64,000 nucleotides of DNA from Batillaria attramentaria (GCA_018292915.2 JACVVK020000014.1:2376001-2440000), one strand, 5' to 3'. Positions 41,699 through 52,896 are shown, counted from the first letter of the stretch. Notes: generated by a model not told the origin, from the sequence alone. Numbers and translations: made by a program.

Positions 41699-42120
41699 GA
41701 AAGCCTGCGTCCTACATCACTAGGCAGACCCTCGAGGGTGGGTCGCCCGAAACAGACTTGGCGCAGGAGTGTCGACACTGGGTCGCCCGAAACAGACTTG
41801 GCGCAGGAGTGTCGACGCTGGGTCGCCCGAAACAGACTTGGCGCAGGAGTGTCGACGCTGGGTCGCCCGAAACAGACTTGGCGCAGGAGTGTCGACGCTG
41901 GGTCGCCCGAAACAGACTTGGCGCAGGAGTGTCGACGCTGGGTCGCCCGAAACAGACTTGGCGCAGGAGTGTCGACGCAGAAATGAAGAAAGCCGGAAGG
42001 ACGTACGTGGGCCGAGCTGAAGAGGACCAGCCAGAACCGGGTGCGTTGGAGGAGTGTTAAATTGTTACGGCCCTCTGTTCCCCACGGAACCAAGAGGCAT
42101 AAACAAAACAACAAACAAGT
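41699..42120 (+). pseudogene. LINE ORF2 C-terminal fragment carrying a minisatellite
   Basis: One reading gives SLGRPSRVGRPKQTWRRSVD, then after the repeats EMKKAGRTY, and in a shifted frame WAELKRTSQNRVRWRSV. This is the conserved C-terminal region (GRP..TWRR...DR..WR type) of RTE/related LINE ORF2 proteins. A frameshift lies near 42007. The 3' end is an AACAAA-type A-rich stretch before family D resumes. The 5' part is missing. Confidence 0.75.
41741..41979 (+). repeat. 40-bp minisatellite, six units, within LINE coding sequence
   Basis: Units start at 41741, 41781, 41821, 41861, 41901 and 41941 (GGTCGCCCGAAACAGACTTG opens each). Identity is nearly perfect. Because 40 is not a multiple of 3, each unit shifts the frame, and all three frames stay open. 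Confidence 0.96.
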
Positions 42121-42306
42121 GGCCGGTGCGATGATAGATAGCACGGAAACAGTTCGGAACGATCTGTGTGCATACGAATGGTAGCATTAACCCCTTCCAG
42201 CTCTCATCTTGTTACTTATAAGTCAGTCATGGGGGGGGTTGGTGATCCAGTATTGTAGTACCGTATTCTGTTTTGGCTAAGCAGAGTTTACAATTTAATA
42301 CATCTG

Positions 42307-42308
42307 TA

Positions 42309-42352
<44 letters not shown>

Positions 42353-42690
42353 GGCTTAACGCCGCGCAAGCAACAAAGACTAATTCGCGGCTAAGTAAAA
42401 GTTTGCCTCTGCCAGGTCGTTAAAAAGGTAAAAAGCTGTTCCGTAAAACAAGATGTAAATATGTCAGATCCAAATGAAATAAACATGTTCATCAAAAATC
42501 TCGAAGCTATGTAGGTCATGAGAGACTACATTTTATATAACAAGTTGGACTCTTTCAAGAACTCGAAGATGCTGTCTGGGGGAATATCCCGGAACATTTT
42601 CAGTGATGAAACATAGTAATGTTTATCACGGATCTCTGCAAGATCCGTACAAGAACCCAAAAAATGTTCAACGGTAAAAGGTTTCTACAT
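42307..42690 (-). pseudogene. LINE (type K) 3' end with ORF2 C-terminus
   Basis: Read leftward from about 42681: TVEHFLGSCTDLAEIRDKHY, then VSSLKMFRDIPPDSIFEFLK, then ESNLLYKM and a stop at 42526-42528. TVEHFL..C resembles the C-terminal Cys/His motif of LINE ORF2. The 3' UTR ends AATTCGCGGC-type blocks (reverse: GCGCGGCGTTAAGCCC) and a (GTTA)n tail at 42311-42351. Confidence 0.78.
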
Positions 42691-42770
42691 TTGTTTTAAA
42701 AAAATGAGAAAGACTTAGAGCCTGACTTTTGTGTGACCGTTAGGAGTCTAAGCCATCTGCTTCTCGACTG

Positions 42771-42922
42771 CTCGGGTCGTGAGTTCGTATCCCGGCTGGG
42801 GCCAAATATTTGTGCTGGCTTTTTCAACGTCCCCCCGTCTTTGGTATCACCCGTATGTGGCGGAAAAGGACGTTAATCCCCCCCCCCAACCCCCAACCCA
42901 AAACCCACCCACACACCCACTC
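42771..42922 (+). mobile_element. SINE A copy, 5'-truncated, with target duplication
   Basis: It starts at CTCGGGTCGTGAGTTCG, so box A is missing, yet it is flanked by GCTTCTCGACTG at 42759-42770 and 42923-42934. Truncation therefore happened during insertion. The tail has a C-rich expansion. Confidence 0.92.
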
Positions 42923-43079
42923 GCTTCTCGACTGTTTCGTATCACTGAACAAGTGTCGTAATCCCCGGTAAACTCAGGGGCTGTCAGATGTTTGGGGTGC
43001 CTTGTATTACAGCCGTTGGTTCCTCTGGTCGTATGTTTCACACTGTGCGTAAGTTGACTCTTAAATCACTTAACATACG

Positions 43080-43275
43080 GGGGTGTAGTCAAAATGGGCG
43101 TAGGTGTTTCTGGTGCTGCTCCGCTTCAATTCTGAGTAGCACCGCCCGGACAGAGTGTTTCCACACTGTGCCGCCGAGTGTTTCCATATTCAAATCGAAC
43201 AGCACCGAGTGTTTCCAACGGATTTCGGCTTGTGTGGCTTTGTGTGAACTGACGGAGTAGCACCCGTAAAAGCCG
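43080..43275 (-). repeat. Family G, single inverted copy
   Basis: Reverse complement of the 26838-27000 unit: GTGTTTCCACACTGTG, AGTAGCACCGCCCGG, CAGCACCGAGTGTTTCCAAC. Confidence 0.75.
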
Positions 43276-43961
43276 CGTCCATTGTGACTATCCTCTGTGT
43301 ACAGTTGAGGACTCAGCCCGGCGAGCAATCACGTGCTCAGTCTGGTGCGCAGCACGCAAACCACCTCAGATTTTTGTCTCATTTTTTTTTTAGGTATGGA
43401 TACACAGGAATATATATGTTCTCGTGGTTGGTCACCATCAGTAACTGTTAACAAAAGAAATTGGCAATGGTATCCATTACGATAGGAAACAGTGTACGGT
43501 AAGAACAGTTACTTGTAGTATTGTTTGCCTTGGGGGGTCGGGGGGGAGCAATGGACAGCCTACTATTGTTGCTCATATGTTACAGTCAGACAATGGACAC
43601 ATGTACATTCTCATTACGTTAGCTATTTTTACTGTATTCGTTTTACTATATGTATATTTATATTCGCGTTGGCATTTGTCAATACAAGACTGTGATCATG
43701 GATCGCACAAGTCATGCATGCATAACTATAAGGCTGCATGTACAATATAATATAATAATGTAATAAAATCATTTCTCAGATAATCCGTGTCTTCCTCAGA
43801 TTTGGGTTGCAGTTACAGAATACAGAACACTTTATTGATCCCAAAATAGGAAAATTGCTTTTTTGTCCCACAAAAGCAACAAAGATATTCATAAATAATA
43901 CTACAAATATGTACATAAAAAAATCGGGCCAAGCCCTGAACCTGTAAGTAGGCAATTATGA
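43276..43961. other. No gene; one LINE-like end at 43815-43885
   Basis: AATACAGAACACTTTATTGA then TCCCAAAATAGGAAAATTGC resembles the minus-strand LINE ends listed at 34771. A/T-rich sequence around 43620-43770. No supported gene. Confidence 0.4.
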
Positions 43962-43971
43962 CATATTCCTG

Positions 43972-44152
43972 GAGGTGGGTGTTTGAGCGTGTGGGAGTTT
44001 GTCATTTTCCACCACGTTTGGATGATATCAAAGACGGGGCAACCGACGAGAGAACAGGCCCGCACAAATATTTGGCCCACGCCGGGATTCGAACTCACGA
44101 CCCGCCGAGCATTAAAAGGCCAACGCTCTACCATTCGGCTATCCAAGCTCCC
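43972..44152 (-). mobile_element. SINE A copy with 10-bp target duplication
   Basis: Flanked by CATATTCCTG at 43962-43971 and 44153-44162. Full length but diverged. Confidence 0.92.
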
Positions 44153-44469
44153 CATATTCCTGAATGTTTGCAGAAAAAAAACATAAGGTCGGGCATTTAT
44201 GACGTACACACAGCCTCTTGTCGGACCAACTGAACGCGCTCGACCCCGTGTTTTGGCTAGTGTACTGGCTGCTGGCCGCTGTCTGGCTCATGAACTCACG
44301 TAAAGCACGTGCCGAGCTGCGGTGACGCAACCTCATGACTGGCTATGATTGAATTAACTGCACTAAAAGCTTTTTCAAAGACACAGCACAGAGGTGCACG
44401 CGCTTCTTCCTGCCATTCAGGCACGGACGCCACACACGTGATCAAAGCTTTCGACGCCGGTGTAACTCG

Positions 44470-44910
44470 ACAAACTTTCTCAGACGACGGTTTAACACCG
44501 GAGTAAAACTCTCGTAAAGAAATTCTTACTTCAGCCACTGCCTTATGAAACGCTGTGCAGGCTGCGATACGTATGTAAAACACACTAGCTAGCTATTCAG
44601 GCTTGTATCTGACAAAGTATACGTCTGTAAGGCATACTCTAGGCATCTTCTACACTCTAAGAGATTGGCGGACGCACCTGCAGGTAGCAGGTAAAGGTGC
44701 AACAGCGGCGGGAGGTGGGCATAATCGGACGAAATCTGAGAGATTTTAATGTGCAAGCTTCGATCGATCGCGAGGCTAATAGCAAGCTAGTGTGTTTATA
44801 CCCACGCATCACAGCCTGCACAGCGTACCACGAGGCAAGGGCGTTTGCCCATCCCGCACTTCCTTTAAGACTTGAATTAAAAAAAGTACGGCTTCACCTA
44901 CGACAGACTT
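44470..44910. repeat. Inverted pair of diverged ~130-bp segments
   Basis: 44480-44610 (minus) and 44775-44900 (plus) share AAGCTAGTGTGT, CAGCCTGCACAGCG and ARGGC blocks. The arms could belong to one foldback element of about 430 bp. Confidence 0.55.
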
Positions 44911-44950
44911 GCTCCCCGGCTGTTCAAAGTGAAGAAACGTGTAAGCATGC

Positions 44951-45017
44951 GACCAGAACACCCTAAAATTCTGTTTTACCACGTGCAATATCCCTATATG
45001 TGTGCGTGCGTGCGTGC

Positions 45018-45075
<58 letters not shown>

Positions 45076-45310
45076 CAGTGTGTGTGTGTGTGTGTGTGAC
45101 GACACCTGGAATGGTGTACTTTAAGACAGATTTACTTCCCTTGGTTTCTCTTTCAAATGCAAAACAAGTCGACGATTGCAATGACAGTTTACATCAAACG
45201 TTACGTGTATTTACATCACAAACACTGATGTTAGCCGTTTTTGGAAATGTTACTTGTACTCCGAAGTAAAAATATCGGGTCAAATATTCGTAGGTGGGGG
45301 GTGGGGAGGG

Positions 45311-45363
<53 letters not shown>

Positions 45364-45491
45364 GCACGCACGCACGCACGCACGCACACACACACAATCA
45401 ATAACGCGTGGTCTTCACGAAATTGTATATTTCCGTTATCTTTATTTTGGAGTAAACCTTTTAAGCCGTGTACCTTTAGGGTGTTCTGGTC
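44951..45491. repeat. Inverted arms enclosing mirror-image microsatellites
   Basis: GACCAGAACACCCTAAA (44951-44967) and its exact reverse complement (45475-45491). The left arm leads into (CGTG)n/(TG)n (45006-45098) and the right arm is preceded by (CA)n/(CGCA)n (45314-45398), that is, the same microsatellite in inverted orientation. Confidence 0.75.
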
Positions 45492-45698
45492 GTTCTATCT
45501 TCACTTTACCTTGTGGACAGGTGGTCTTCAGTAATCACGCAGTTTACTTTACACGATTCTGGTTTTCGTCTTTGCTGTCTTGAGATTCCTATGACACTCG
45601 AGACATCCACATACCCCCAACCATCATCACCACAACCACCACCGACACCCACCCCCACCCCGGCCCCCAACCCCTCTCTACGAATATTTGACCCGATA
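45273..45698. mobile_element. Element with 21-bp inverted ends, GGGTCAAATATTCG
   Basis: TATCGGGTCAAATATTCGTA plus G (45273-45293) is exactly mirrored at 45678-45698. It overlaps the right arm of the previous pair, so one insertion has split the other. No coding capacity. Confidence 0.65.
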
Positions 45699-45878
45699 AA
45701 GAAAAGGAGTTTTCAGTGCTTTGTACAATTACTGCTAGGTCCTGGAAATTGAACAAAAACTCATTCACAAGTGTAGAAACAAAATGCAGTCCCAATTTGT
45801 AGAGTGTTGTATTCTGGGCAAGGTACTATGATTCCTCAAGTGTCATGACTTGTCTTCTCCCCCTCCCCCCACCCCCAA

Positions 45879-45924
<46 letters not shown>

Positions 45925-46244
45925 CGCCACCACCACCTACCACCACCACAACCTTCCCCTCTTCTTCCTCCCACCTAACCAACCCCTCCCGTTTCTAAGA
46001 CCTCTTTGCCCTTAATGCCTTCTCACAGTACTTTAGGGTACCAAAACGACGCCGTCAGTCTAGGCTTCCCGATACTGCTAATCCTAGCCAGATCCCCGAG
46101 GGAACGAAATGAAGCAGCAGATTTGTCCGGGATCACAGGGTCCCTTTTTTACTTCCGTCAATAGTGTCTGGCTACAGGGCGCCTACTGTCCTAGTGGCGG
46201 GGATCAAAACAAAAGAGAGGAAGGCGGGGGCTGGAGGGGGGAAG
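45699..46244. other. No gene seen; C-rich and CA tracts
   Basis: (TC)n-(CA)n at 45878-45920 followed by C-rich DNA. No supported frame. Confidence 0.4.
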
Positions 46245-47750
46245 GGGGGAGGGGGTGTACTTCAGGGGGCAATCTTCAATCAACTTTAACTTTGCCACTA
46301 GTGCCCTAGTGTAAGGCCAAAACAGAGGAAGAGAGAGGGTGGGTGTGTGTTTGGGGGTTTAACGTCCTTTTCCACCACATAGGGTGATATCAAAGACGGG
46401 GCAACGATGAAAAAGCCAGCACAAATATTTGGCCCCAGCCGGGATCGAACTCACGGCCCGAGCATTAGAAGTCCAACGCTCTACCATTCGACCACCCCGG
46501 CTCCCCGAGGAAGAGAGAGAGAGAGAGCACTCCAAGGAGTAATCTTCAATCAACTTTGCCACCAGTACCCTAGTGTAAGACCAAAACACAGGAAGGGAGA
46601 GCACTCCAAGGAGTAATCTTCAATCAACTTTGCCACCAGTACCCTAGTGTAATACCAAAACAGAGGAAGAGAGAGAGAGCACACCAAGGGGTAATCTTCA
46701 ATCAACTTTGCCACCAGTACCCTAGTGTAAGACCAGAACACAGGAAGGGAGAGCACTCCAAGGGTTAATCTTCAATCAACATCGCCACCAGTACCCTAGT
46801 GTAAGACCAAAACAGAGGAAGAGAGAGAGAGCACACCAAGGGGTAATCTTCAATCAACATCGCCACCAGTACCCTAGTGTAAGACCAGAACACAGGAAGG
46901 GAGAGCACTCCAAGGAGTAATCTTCAATCAACTTTGCCACCAGTACCCTAGTGTAAGACCAAAACAGAGGAAGAGAGAGAGCACACCAAGGAGTAATCTT
47001 CAATCAACTTCGCCACCAGTACCCTAGTGTAAGACCAGAACACAGGAAGGGAGAGCACACCAAGGGGTAATCTTCAATCAACATCGCCACCAGTACCCTA
47101 GTGTAAGACCAGAACACAGGAAGGGAGAGCACTCCAAGGGGTAATCTTCAATCAACATTGCCACCAGTACCCTAGTGTAAGACCAGAACACAGGAAGGGA
47201 GAGCACTCCAAGGAGTAATCTTCAATCAACTTTGCCACCAGTACCCTAGTGTAAGACCAAAACAGAGGAAGAGAGAGAGAGCACACCAAGGGGTAATCTT
47301 CAATCAACATCGCCACCAGTACCCTAGTGTAATACCAAAACAGAGGAAAAGAGAGAGCACACCAAGGGGTAATCTTCAATCAACATCGCCACCAGTACCC
47401 TAGTGTAAGACCAGAACACAGGAAGGGAGAGCACTCCAAGGGGTAATCTTCAATCAACATCGCCACCAGTACCCTAGTGTAAGACCAGAACACAGGAAGG
47501 GAGAGCACACCAAGGGGTAATCTTCAATCAACACCGCCACCAGTACCCTAGTGTAATACCAAAACAAAGAAACAGGGTGTACTCCAACGGGGTAACCTTC
47601 AGTAAGAACGCGAGGTGTGGTTACTTTAAGGCGTAATCTTCAACCAGCTTGGCCAAATTAAAACCAAATTAAAACTACTATACTAGGACTAAAACAGAAG
47701 ACAAGAAGGGACGCGGTTCATCAAGCGGTAATCTTCAATCAACTATCAAA
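46245..47750. repeat. ~75-bp satellite array, about 15 good units
   Basis: Each unit contains GGTAATCTTCAATCAAC, GCCACCAGTACCCTAGTGTA, AGACCAGAACACAGGAAGG and GAGAGCACTCCAAG. CCCTAGTGTAA recurs every 73-82 bp between about 46301 and 47547. Two alternating unit types exist (AAACAGAGGAAGAGAGAG and GAACACAGGAAGGGAGAG). Diverged half-units flank both ends. Confidence 0.95.
46338..46506 (-). mobile_element. SINE A copy inserted in the satellite
   Basis: Flanked by GAGGAAGAGAGAG at 46325-46337 and 46507-46519, which is satellite sequence. The SINE is complete and close to consensus, so it is probably young. It lies in the first unit of the array. Confidence 0.94.
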
Positions 47751-47751
47751 T

Positions 47752-47850
47752 CAAATCAAATCAAATCAAATCATCTTTATTGCCCAGTCCTTTAAGAACC
47801 AGAAAATTTTCTTTTGGTGCCCGCTCGGCACAATCTAAGATATTAAATAT
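47752..47850 (-). mobile_element. LINE-like 3' end with (TCAAA)n
   Basis: (TCAAA)n, then TCATCTTTATTGCCCAGTCC and AATTTTCTTTTGGTGCCC. Minus-strand AATAAAG-type terminus. Confidence 0.45.
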
Positions 47851-47988
47851 AAAATATAAAATAAGATTAAGAATATCACAACATAAAAGTATACGCTGTG
47901 GTAATTCCGATAATAAATTAGCCTAAATAATAGTATTAATAGTATGATTAAAATGAAAGTCCAATTAAAGAGCGGATTGTGACATACC

Positions 47989-47992
<4 letters not shown>

Positions 47993-48048
<56 letters not shown>

Positions 48049-48120
48049 AACACAGCCCCCCCCCCCCCCCACACACACACACACACACACGCGCGCGCAC
48101 ACGCACGCACACACACAAAG
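47993..48120. repeat. (CA)n, poly-C and (CG/CA)n
   Basis: CA run 47993-48043, C run 48057-48070, then mixed CA/CG repeats. Confidence 0.95.
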
Positions 48121-49743
48121 AAAAGCAAAAGCAGCAGACGCTGACGACTTCCTTTCAACCAATCAAATACATTTAACCAGCCAATCAAATAGCATGACGC
48201 CAGCAATTTGCCGAGTGCAGTCTTATCACAACAAAATGACAGCCAACACGAAAATATGTCGAATAAATTTTATTTTCCACGAGAAAGACAAAGAGCACTA
48301 GCACTTTCGAATTTCTAGGAAATCGTTGTTATTGTGTTTTTGAATTGCTGTTTTCAGGTTCTGATCCAGCTTATTATTACAGCAATTTCACCGTGTTTTC
48401 GTTTCCATCGTAAGTGTCTCACACGCGCTTGTCAAAATCAGACACGACCTTCTCCTATTTTCGTATAAAATACTCCAGGCGAAAAACTACCGCGAACTTA
48501 ATTTCCTTCTTCAAATGTTGTTCGCCCCTGATTATATTCAGAATAGTGCGGTGGATTTAACGCCATCAATGGCCCACTGCATGCTCGGCCGCGCGAGTTG
48601 AACGTACCCCCCCCCCCCCACACACACACACACACCCTCTCGCCCTGCCGATCCATTGTCATCGGATGCGGCAATCTCTGCAACGACAGGACACGAGCGT
48701 CTGACAAGGGGAGAAAAATACAATTGTTGAGTATTGTCGGCTTGAAGATATAGGGCAGGAAGGTGCGGGGGAGGTGAGGGAGGGTGGTGCGAAATGGAAA
48801 GGGGAAGGGGGGGGAGGGGGCCTGGTCGAGGGACTGGAAGGGGATATGGGGTGGTATGGGTGACAGGTAAGGGGTTGGGGGGGGGGGGGGTGAAGAGAGA
48901 GGATAAGGGATATCTTCCGCCAAACAAACAGACAAACAGACAAACATAAACACAAACACAAACGAACGTATCTGTAATATAGTACTACCTCCAAAATTAC
49001 ATCCCCGTGTGCAGACATCCACACCCAAACTCCCCCAGTCCCTCACCCCAGCCGCACACCCCATCGCCCCCCCCCCTCCCCGCCACACACATACGCTTAC
49101 ACCCCTCCCCTCCCCCCCCCTCCGTCCCCCAAAAAGTGCGTTGGGGATATTCTTTGCTGTATTTTTTTTAATAATCAATTTGGGGATGCTTGCCTTCGCC
49201 CAATTCTTTGCTCAATGCAAAGAACAGTTTCACATTTGTCTTTAAGGGTGCCATCTAGTAATCGCGGGTACAGGTCAGAACACAGCCCCGAATAATCCAA
49301 CTCAAAACTGAGGTGCCCTGCGCGCTGTGCAAACGGAGAAGAACACGTGATTCACTGCCGGGCTTAGTATTGCCCTGGGTATTAACCTACTCCTGCAAGC
49401 CACACGAGGCTTGCAAACACGCTGGCCCCCAAATCGGATACACCCCGCTCCCTAGTTTAATTTCATGAAGATTTTTCTGCTGAACTAAAAAAAAAATGGA
49501 AGAAGGATATTTCCCCTCCCCCCCCCCCCCTCTCATCATAGAAAGGTGAGAGGCGGTTGGCGGAGAGGGGGTGAGGTTGAGGGTGGGGTTGGCAGCGGTA
49601 GGCGTGCGCGGGAGAAACCAGATGGTCCCCAAATCAGATACATGTCCTCCGCTTCCTTATATTTTCATGGCGAGTTTCTGCTGAACTAACAAAATAAAAC
49701 CAGGATCCTTTCACCATGAAGGGGAGGTGGGTGGGGCGGTGAA
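48121..49743. other. No gene recognised; C/G-rich tracts and one direct repeat
   Basis: Long frames at 48498-49178 are readings of G-rich DNA (48750-48900) and show no domain. Two ~65-bp direct repeats (GGCCCCCAAATCGGATACA at about 49423 and GGTCCCCAAATCAGATACA at about 49624) each end in TTTCTGCTGAACTAA. Confidence 0.45.
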
Positions 49744-49810
49744 GTCAAGTTCAAATTCAAAAATACTTTATTGTCCGTTTAAATAACGGGTGTAAAATGG
49801 ACAATTGTCT
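49744..49810 (-). mobile_element. LINE-like 3' end with (TCAAG)
   Basis: TCAAGTTCAAATTCAA, TACTTTATTGTCCGTTTA, ATGGACAATTGTC. Same style as 34771. Confidence 0.45.
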
Positions 49811-49820
49811 TCGGACTCAC

Positions 49821-50000
49821 GGGAGCCGGGATGGTCGAATGGTAGAGCGCTGGACTTCTAATGCTCGGGTCGTGAGTTCGTATCCCGGCTGGGGCCAAAT
49901 ATTTGTGCTGGCTTTTTCATCGTTGTCCCGTCTTTGATATCACCCGTATGTAGTGGAAAAGGACGTTAAACCCCCAAACACCCACCCACCCACCCACCCC
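49821..50000 (+). mobile_element. SINE A copy with 10-bp target duplication
   Basis: Flanked by TCGGACTCAC at 49811-49820 and 50001-50010. Boxes A and B intact; long CCCA tail. Confidence 0.94.
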
Positions 50001-50010
50001 TCGGACTCAC

Positions 50011-50215
50011 AGCTGGAAACAAAATAAAAATGAAAAATTAAGAACCTACGTCAATAGAACAACACGAAATTGGTCTTGAATGTGCAATAACAAAATCACG
50101 ACAAATCCATCTCACACAATCACAGTCCTAAGACATTACAACACTACAACACTACAACATTACAACATTATAGAAGCGTATGCATCATTATATGCAGCAA
50201 TTAATAAAATTAATT

Positions 50216-50253
<38 letters not shown>

Positions 50254-50879
50254 CCGGCAAGTTTTAAAACTGGCGAATGTCTGTCAAAACTTTTACCGTT
50301 GATAAATCATCATCATCATCATCACCATCATCTCTCTCCTTAAAAGAAGTGGAGGTGGGGACACCAGGGGGCAGCAGCGTACAAGGTATGCAACATGTAT
50401 CGCGGAAATTCTGGCTTGTTGGCTGAGGGGAACTCTAGGATAAGGAGGTGGGGAAGGGGGGGGGGGGAGAGGGGAGACAGGGGGGGGGGAGACAGGGGAG
50501 AGGGTGGACAGCGAAGGCAGGGCGACACGTGGGACAGCGTCTAAGTTATGAAACATGTATCGGGGGAACTTGCAGCCTGCGGGCACGAGCCGGATTAGTT
50601 TGCTCAGACTCAGGTATTAGGGATGGGAGCTGAGGAAAATTGCACAGCTTTGTCCTTTCTCTGCCCCGAAATCGCTCGCAGCAACTGAGACGGAAATTGG
50701 AAATCTTGCGTGCAGCAGAAAATATTCCTGTCCCGAGAGCGTCCCCAGAACTTGCGAAAACGAATTTTTAAGAAGTGTAGATGGTGGGGGAGGCTTGGGG
50801 AGCAGTGGGAGGGCGGGGGGGGGGGGGGGGGTGATTGGGAGGGGGTGATGACGGAGAGATGGGTGTTGGCATATGGATT
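50011..50879. other. No gene recognised; CT, poly-G and short direct repeats
   Basis: (CT)n at 50220-50249; G-rich runs near 50455-50500 and 50815-50831. AACATGTATCG occurs in similar contexts at about 50391 and 50551. Frames are low complexity. Confidence 0.4.
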
Positions 50880-50935
50880 GGTGTAAAGCGCCCAGAGCTT
50901 AGATAAGGGTAGGCGCTATATTATTATTATTGTTC
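50880..50935 (+). mobile_element. LINE 3' tail, GCGC/TATA type
   Basis: GGTGTAAAGCGCCCAGAGCT, AGGGTAGGCGCTATATTATT and (ATT)n. Plus-strand counterpart of the ends at 28787 and 38163. Confidence 0.6.
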
Positions 50936-51107
50936 TTGTTATTTAAAAAAATAAACAAAATTATGGTGCTTGTGGGGGTTCCGGTGTTTTGTGGTGTTAG
51001 TTTTGGGGGGGGGTGTTTTTGTTTTCTTTTGGACAGTGATTCGATATGCTGCTACGCTGCGTTAGACGTTGATAACTGACGGTCAGACGACGTGTGTGCG
51101 TTCGCGC

Positions 51108-51108
<1 letters not shown>

Positions 51109-51188
<80 letters not shown>
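51109..51188. repeat. (GT)n microsatellite
   Basis: About 80 bp of GT. Confidence 0.96.
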
Positions 51189-51191
<3 letters not shown>

Positions 51192-51744
51192 CCTATTGCG
51201 AAACTCTGTTGACTCTTTTGGGCTTTAACTTTAATCAGGAAGCGGAGAGACAGGCCAGAACCGATACGAAATTAAGAACTTAAGGGGACGTAAAAGAAAC
51301 TAAAGGAAAAAAAAAACAACCCAACAACCGAACGCTGAATAAGCTATGAAAGAAAAAAAAAAACAGAAAAAGAAAAAGAGAAAACGGAGATTGCAGAAAA
51401 GGCTTCGAGGGGAGATTGGTGATAAAACCTTACAGCTCATTTTGATTTTCGCTTAACTTTTCCCTGGAAACTTCGGGGTTTTTTGTTTTGTTTTGTTGTT
51501 GTTGGGTTTTTTTGGGTTTGTTTTTAGCGTGGTTTTTTTTTTTTCTTTGATCATGCTCATACCACCATTCCCTTAACCACCCCACCCCGCCCCCCACGAA
51601 TTCGTCAGCTTTACTATTCATTCGTACTTTGTGTTAATATGTTGGTAATGTCGTTGTTAATGTACATGTATGTGCGTTCCTTTGAGTATTGCTGTTTTTG
51701 TTTTGTTTACCCTCGTGATAGCGGCCCGTGGCCGGAATCAATAA
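51189..51744. other. No gene seen
   Basis: A-rich stretches (51305-51380) and T-rich stretches (51478-51545). Confidence 0.4.
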
Positions 51745-51952
51745 AATCTCTCTCTCTCTCTTTCTCCCCCCCCCCTCCCCCCCCTCTCTCTCTCTCTCTC
51801 TTTCCCTCTCTCTCTCTCTCTCTCCCCCTCCCCCCCCCTCTCTCTCTCTCTCTCTCCCTCCCCCCCTCTCTCCCCCCCCCCTCTCTCTCTCTCTCTCTCT
51901 CCCCCCCTCTCTCTGTCTCTCTCTCTCCCCCTCTCTCTCTCTCTCTCTCTCG
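51745..51952. repeat. (CT)n with poly-C interruptions
   Basis: About 200 bp of CT runs separated by C7-C9 blocks, giving Ser/Leu/Pro-rich frames. Confidence 0.95.
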
Positions 51953-52340
51953 TCAGTATTCAGACCGGATGGCTCAGTGAGGAGAAAATGTGGAGCAACT
52001 TAGCATAATGACTACCTACCATACACTCGAAGTGGCCGAAAATCACAAGCTGGTACGAGTTCTAATTCCATTCCTCATCCAAGTATTCCGTCCCAGACAG
52101 CTCGAAGCCGGGGTGTTAGCTTATGCAAATGCCGGGTTGTCTCGATTCGTCACTTTAACCAGTGTTGTTGAATCTAGGGTAAACTGTATAGTTATGTCGG
52201 ACTGAGAGAAACCTGGCACACTGAGACTGGGAGACCTCTTGGCAGTTTAAGCGGAAGAGAGAAAGGTCGTGCTGTTAGAGTTTGTGGACTTTTGAGTGAT
52301 ATGTAAAGAGGAACAAACAATACACGGATAAAACATTTGA
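51953..52340. other. No gene recognised
   Basis: Unique sequence. The frame 51990-52205 has no domain I recognise. Confidence 0.4.
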
Positions 52341-52700
52341 GGTCCCTGGGTTTTCTTTGTTGTTGTTGTTGTTATTGTTGTTGTTGTTGTTGTTTTGTTT
52401 TTAGGGTTTTTTGTTTGTTTGGTTGGTTTGTTGGTTTGTTGTTGTTTTTTGTTTGTTGTTTTTTGAGGGGGTGTCTTTGTTGTTGTTGTTGTTGTTGTTG
52501 TTTTGTTGTTTGTTGTTGTTGTTGTTGTTTTTTTGTTTTTTTTGGGGGGGGTGGTGGTGTTGGTTTTTTTTTTTTTTTTTGGTTGTTTTTTTTAACAGCT
52601 GCAGTGGTTGTGTATTCGTAATAGTTATCATGGGTTTTTTGTGTGCGTGTTTTTATTGTTGTTGTTATTTTGTTCGTTTGTTTGTTGTTTTTTTTAATCT
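52341..52700. repeat. (TTG)n-rich, strand-asymmetric tract
   Basis: Some 350 bp composed almost only of T and G on the plus strand, with (GTT)n blocks and G7-G8 runs. Confidence 0.93.
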
Positions 52701-52765
52701 GATAATTACAAAAAAAGATTAAGGATCACCAAGACATAGTCACCTCTACGACATTCGCGCCTTTC

Positions 52766-52802
52766 AAGGTCAAAGTCAAAGTCTTTTATTTTTTCTGACC
52801 CA
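52766..52802 (-). mobile_element. LINE-like 3' end fragment
   Basis: AAGGTCAAAGTCAAAGTC then TTTTATTTTTTCTGACCC; same layout as 34771 but short. Confidence 0.35.
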
Positions 52803-52896
52803 CTTGAGTCACTGAAAACGGGGGAGAAAACACAAAAAAATAAACAAACAAGAGCCTTCACATTTGGCATAACATTACACAACAGAAAAACAATAG

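Larger units (their letters stand above)
41435..42198 (+). mobile_element. Family D element interrupted by a LINE fragment
   Basis: The left part 41435-41698 ends at ATTATAGGCGTCTA; the right part resumes about 42120 with GATGATAGATAGCACGG, ACGATCTGTGTGC and GGTAGCATTAACCCC. Confidence 0.75.

Noticed and set aside
41495..42060. Overlapping 163- and 165-codon frames as a tandem-repeat protein
   Set aside because: All three frames give the same peptide because the 40-bp unit is not a multiple of three; it is a LINE remnant with a minisatellite.
48498..49178. 226-codon open frame on the minus strand
   Set aside because: It runs through G-rich, CA-rich and C-rich tracts, shows biased Pro/Gly composition and no domain.
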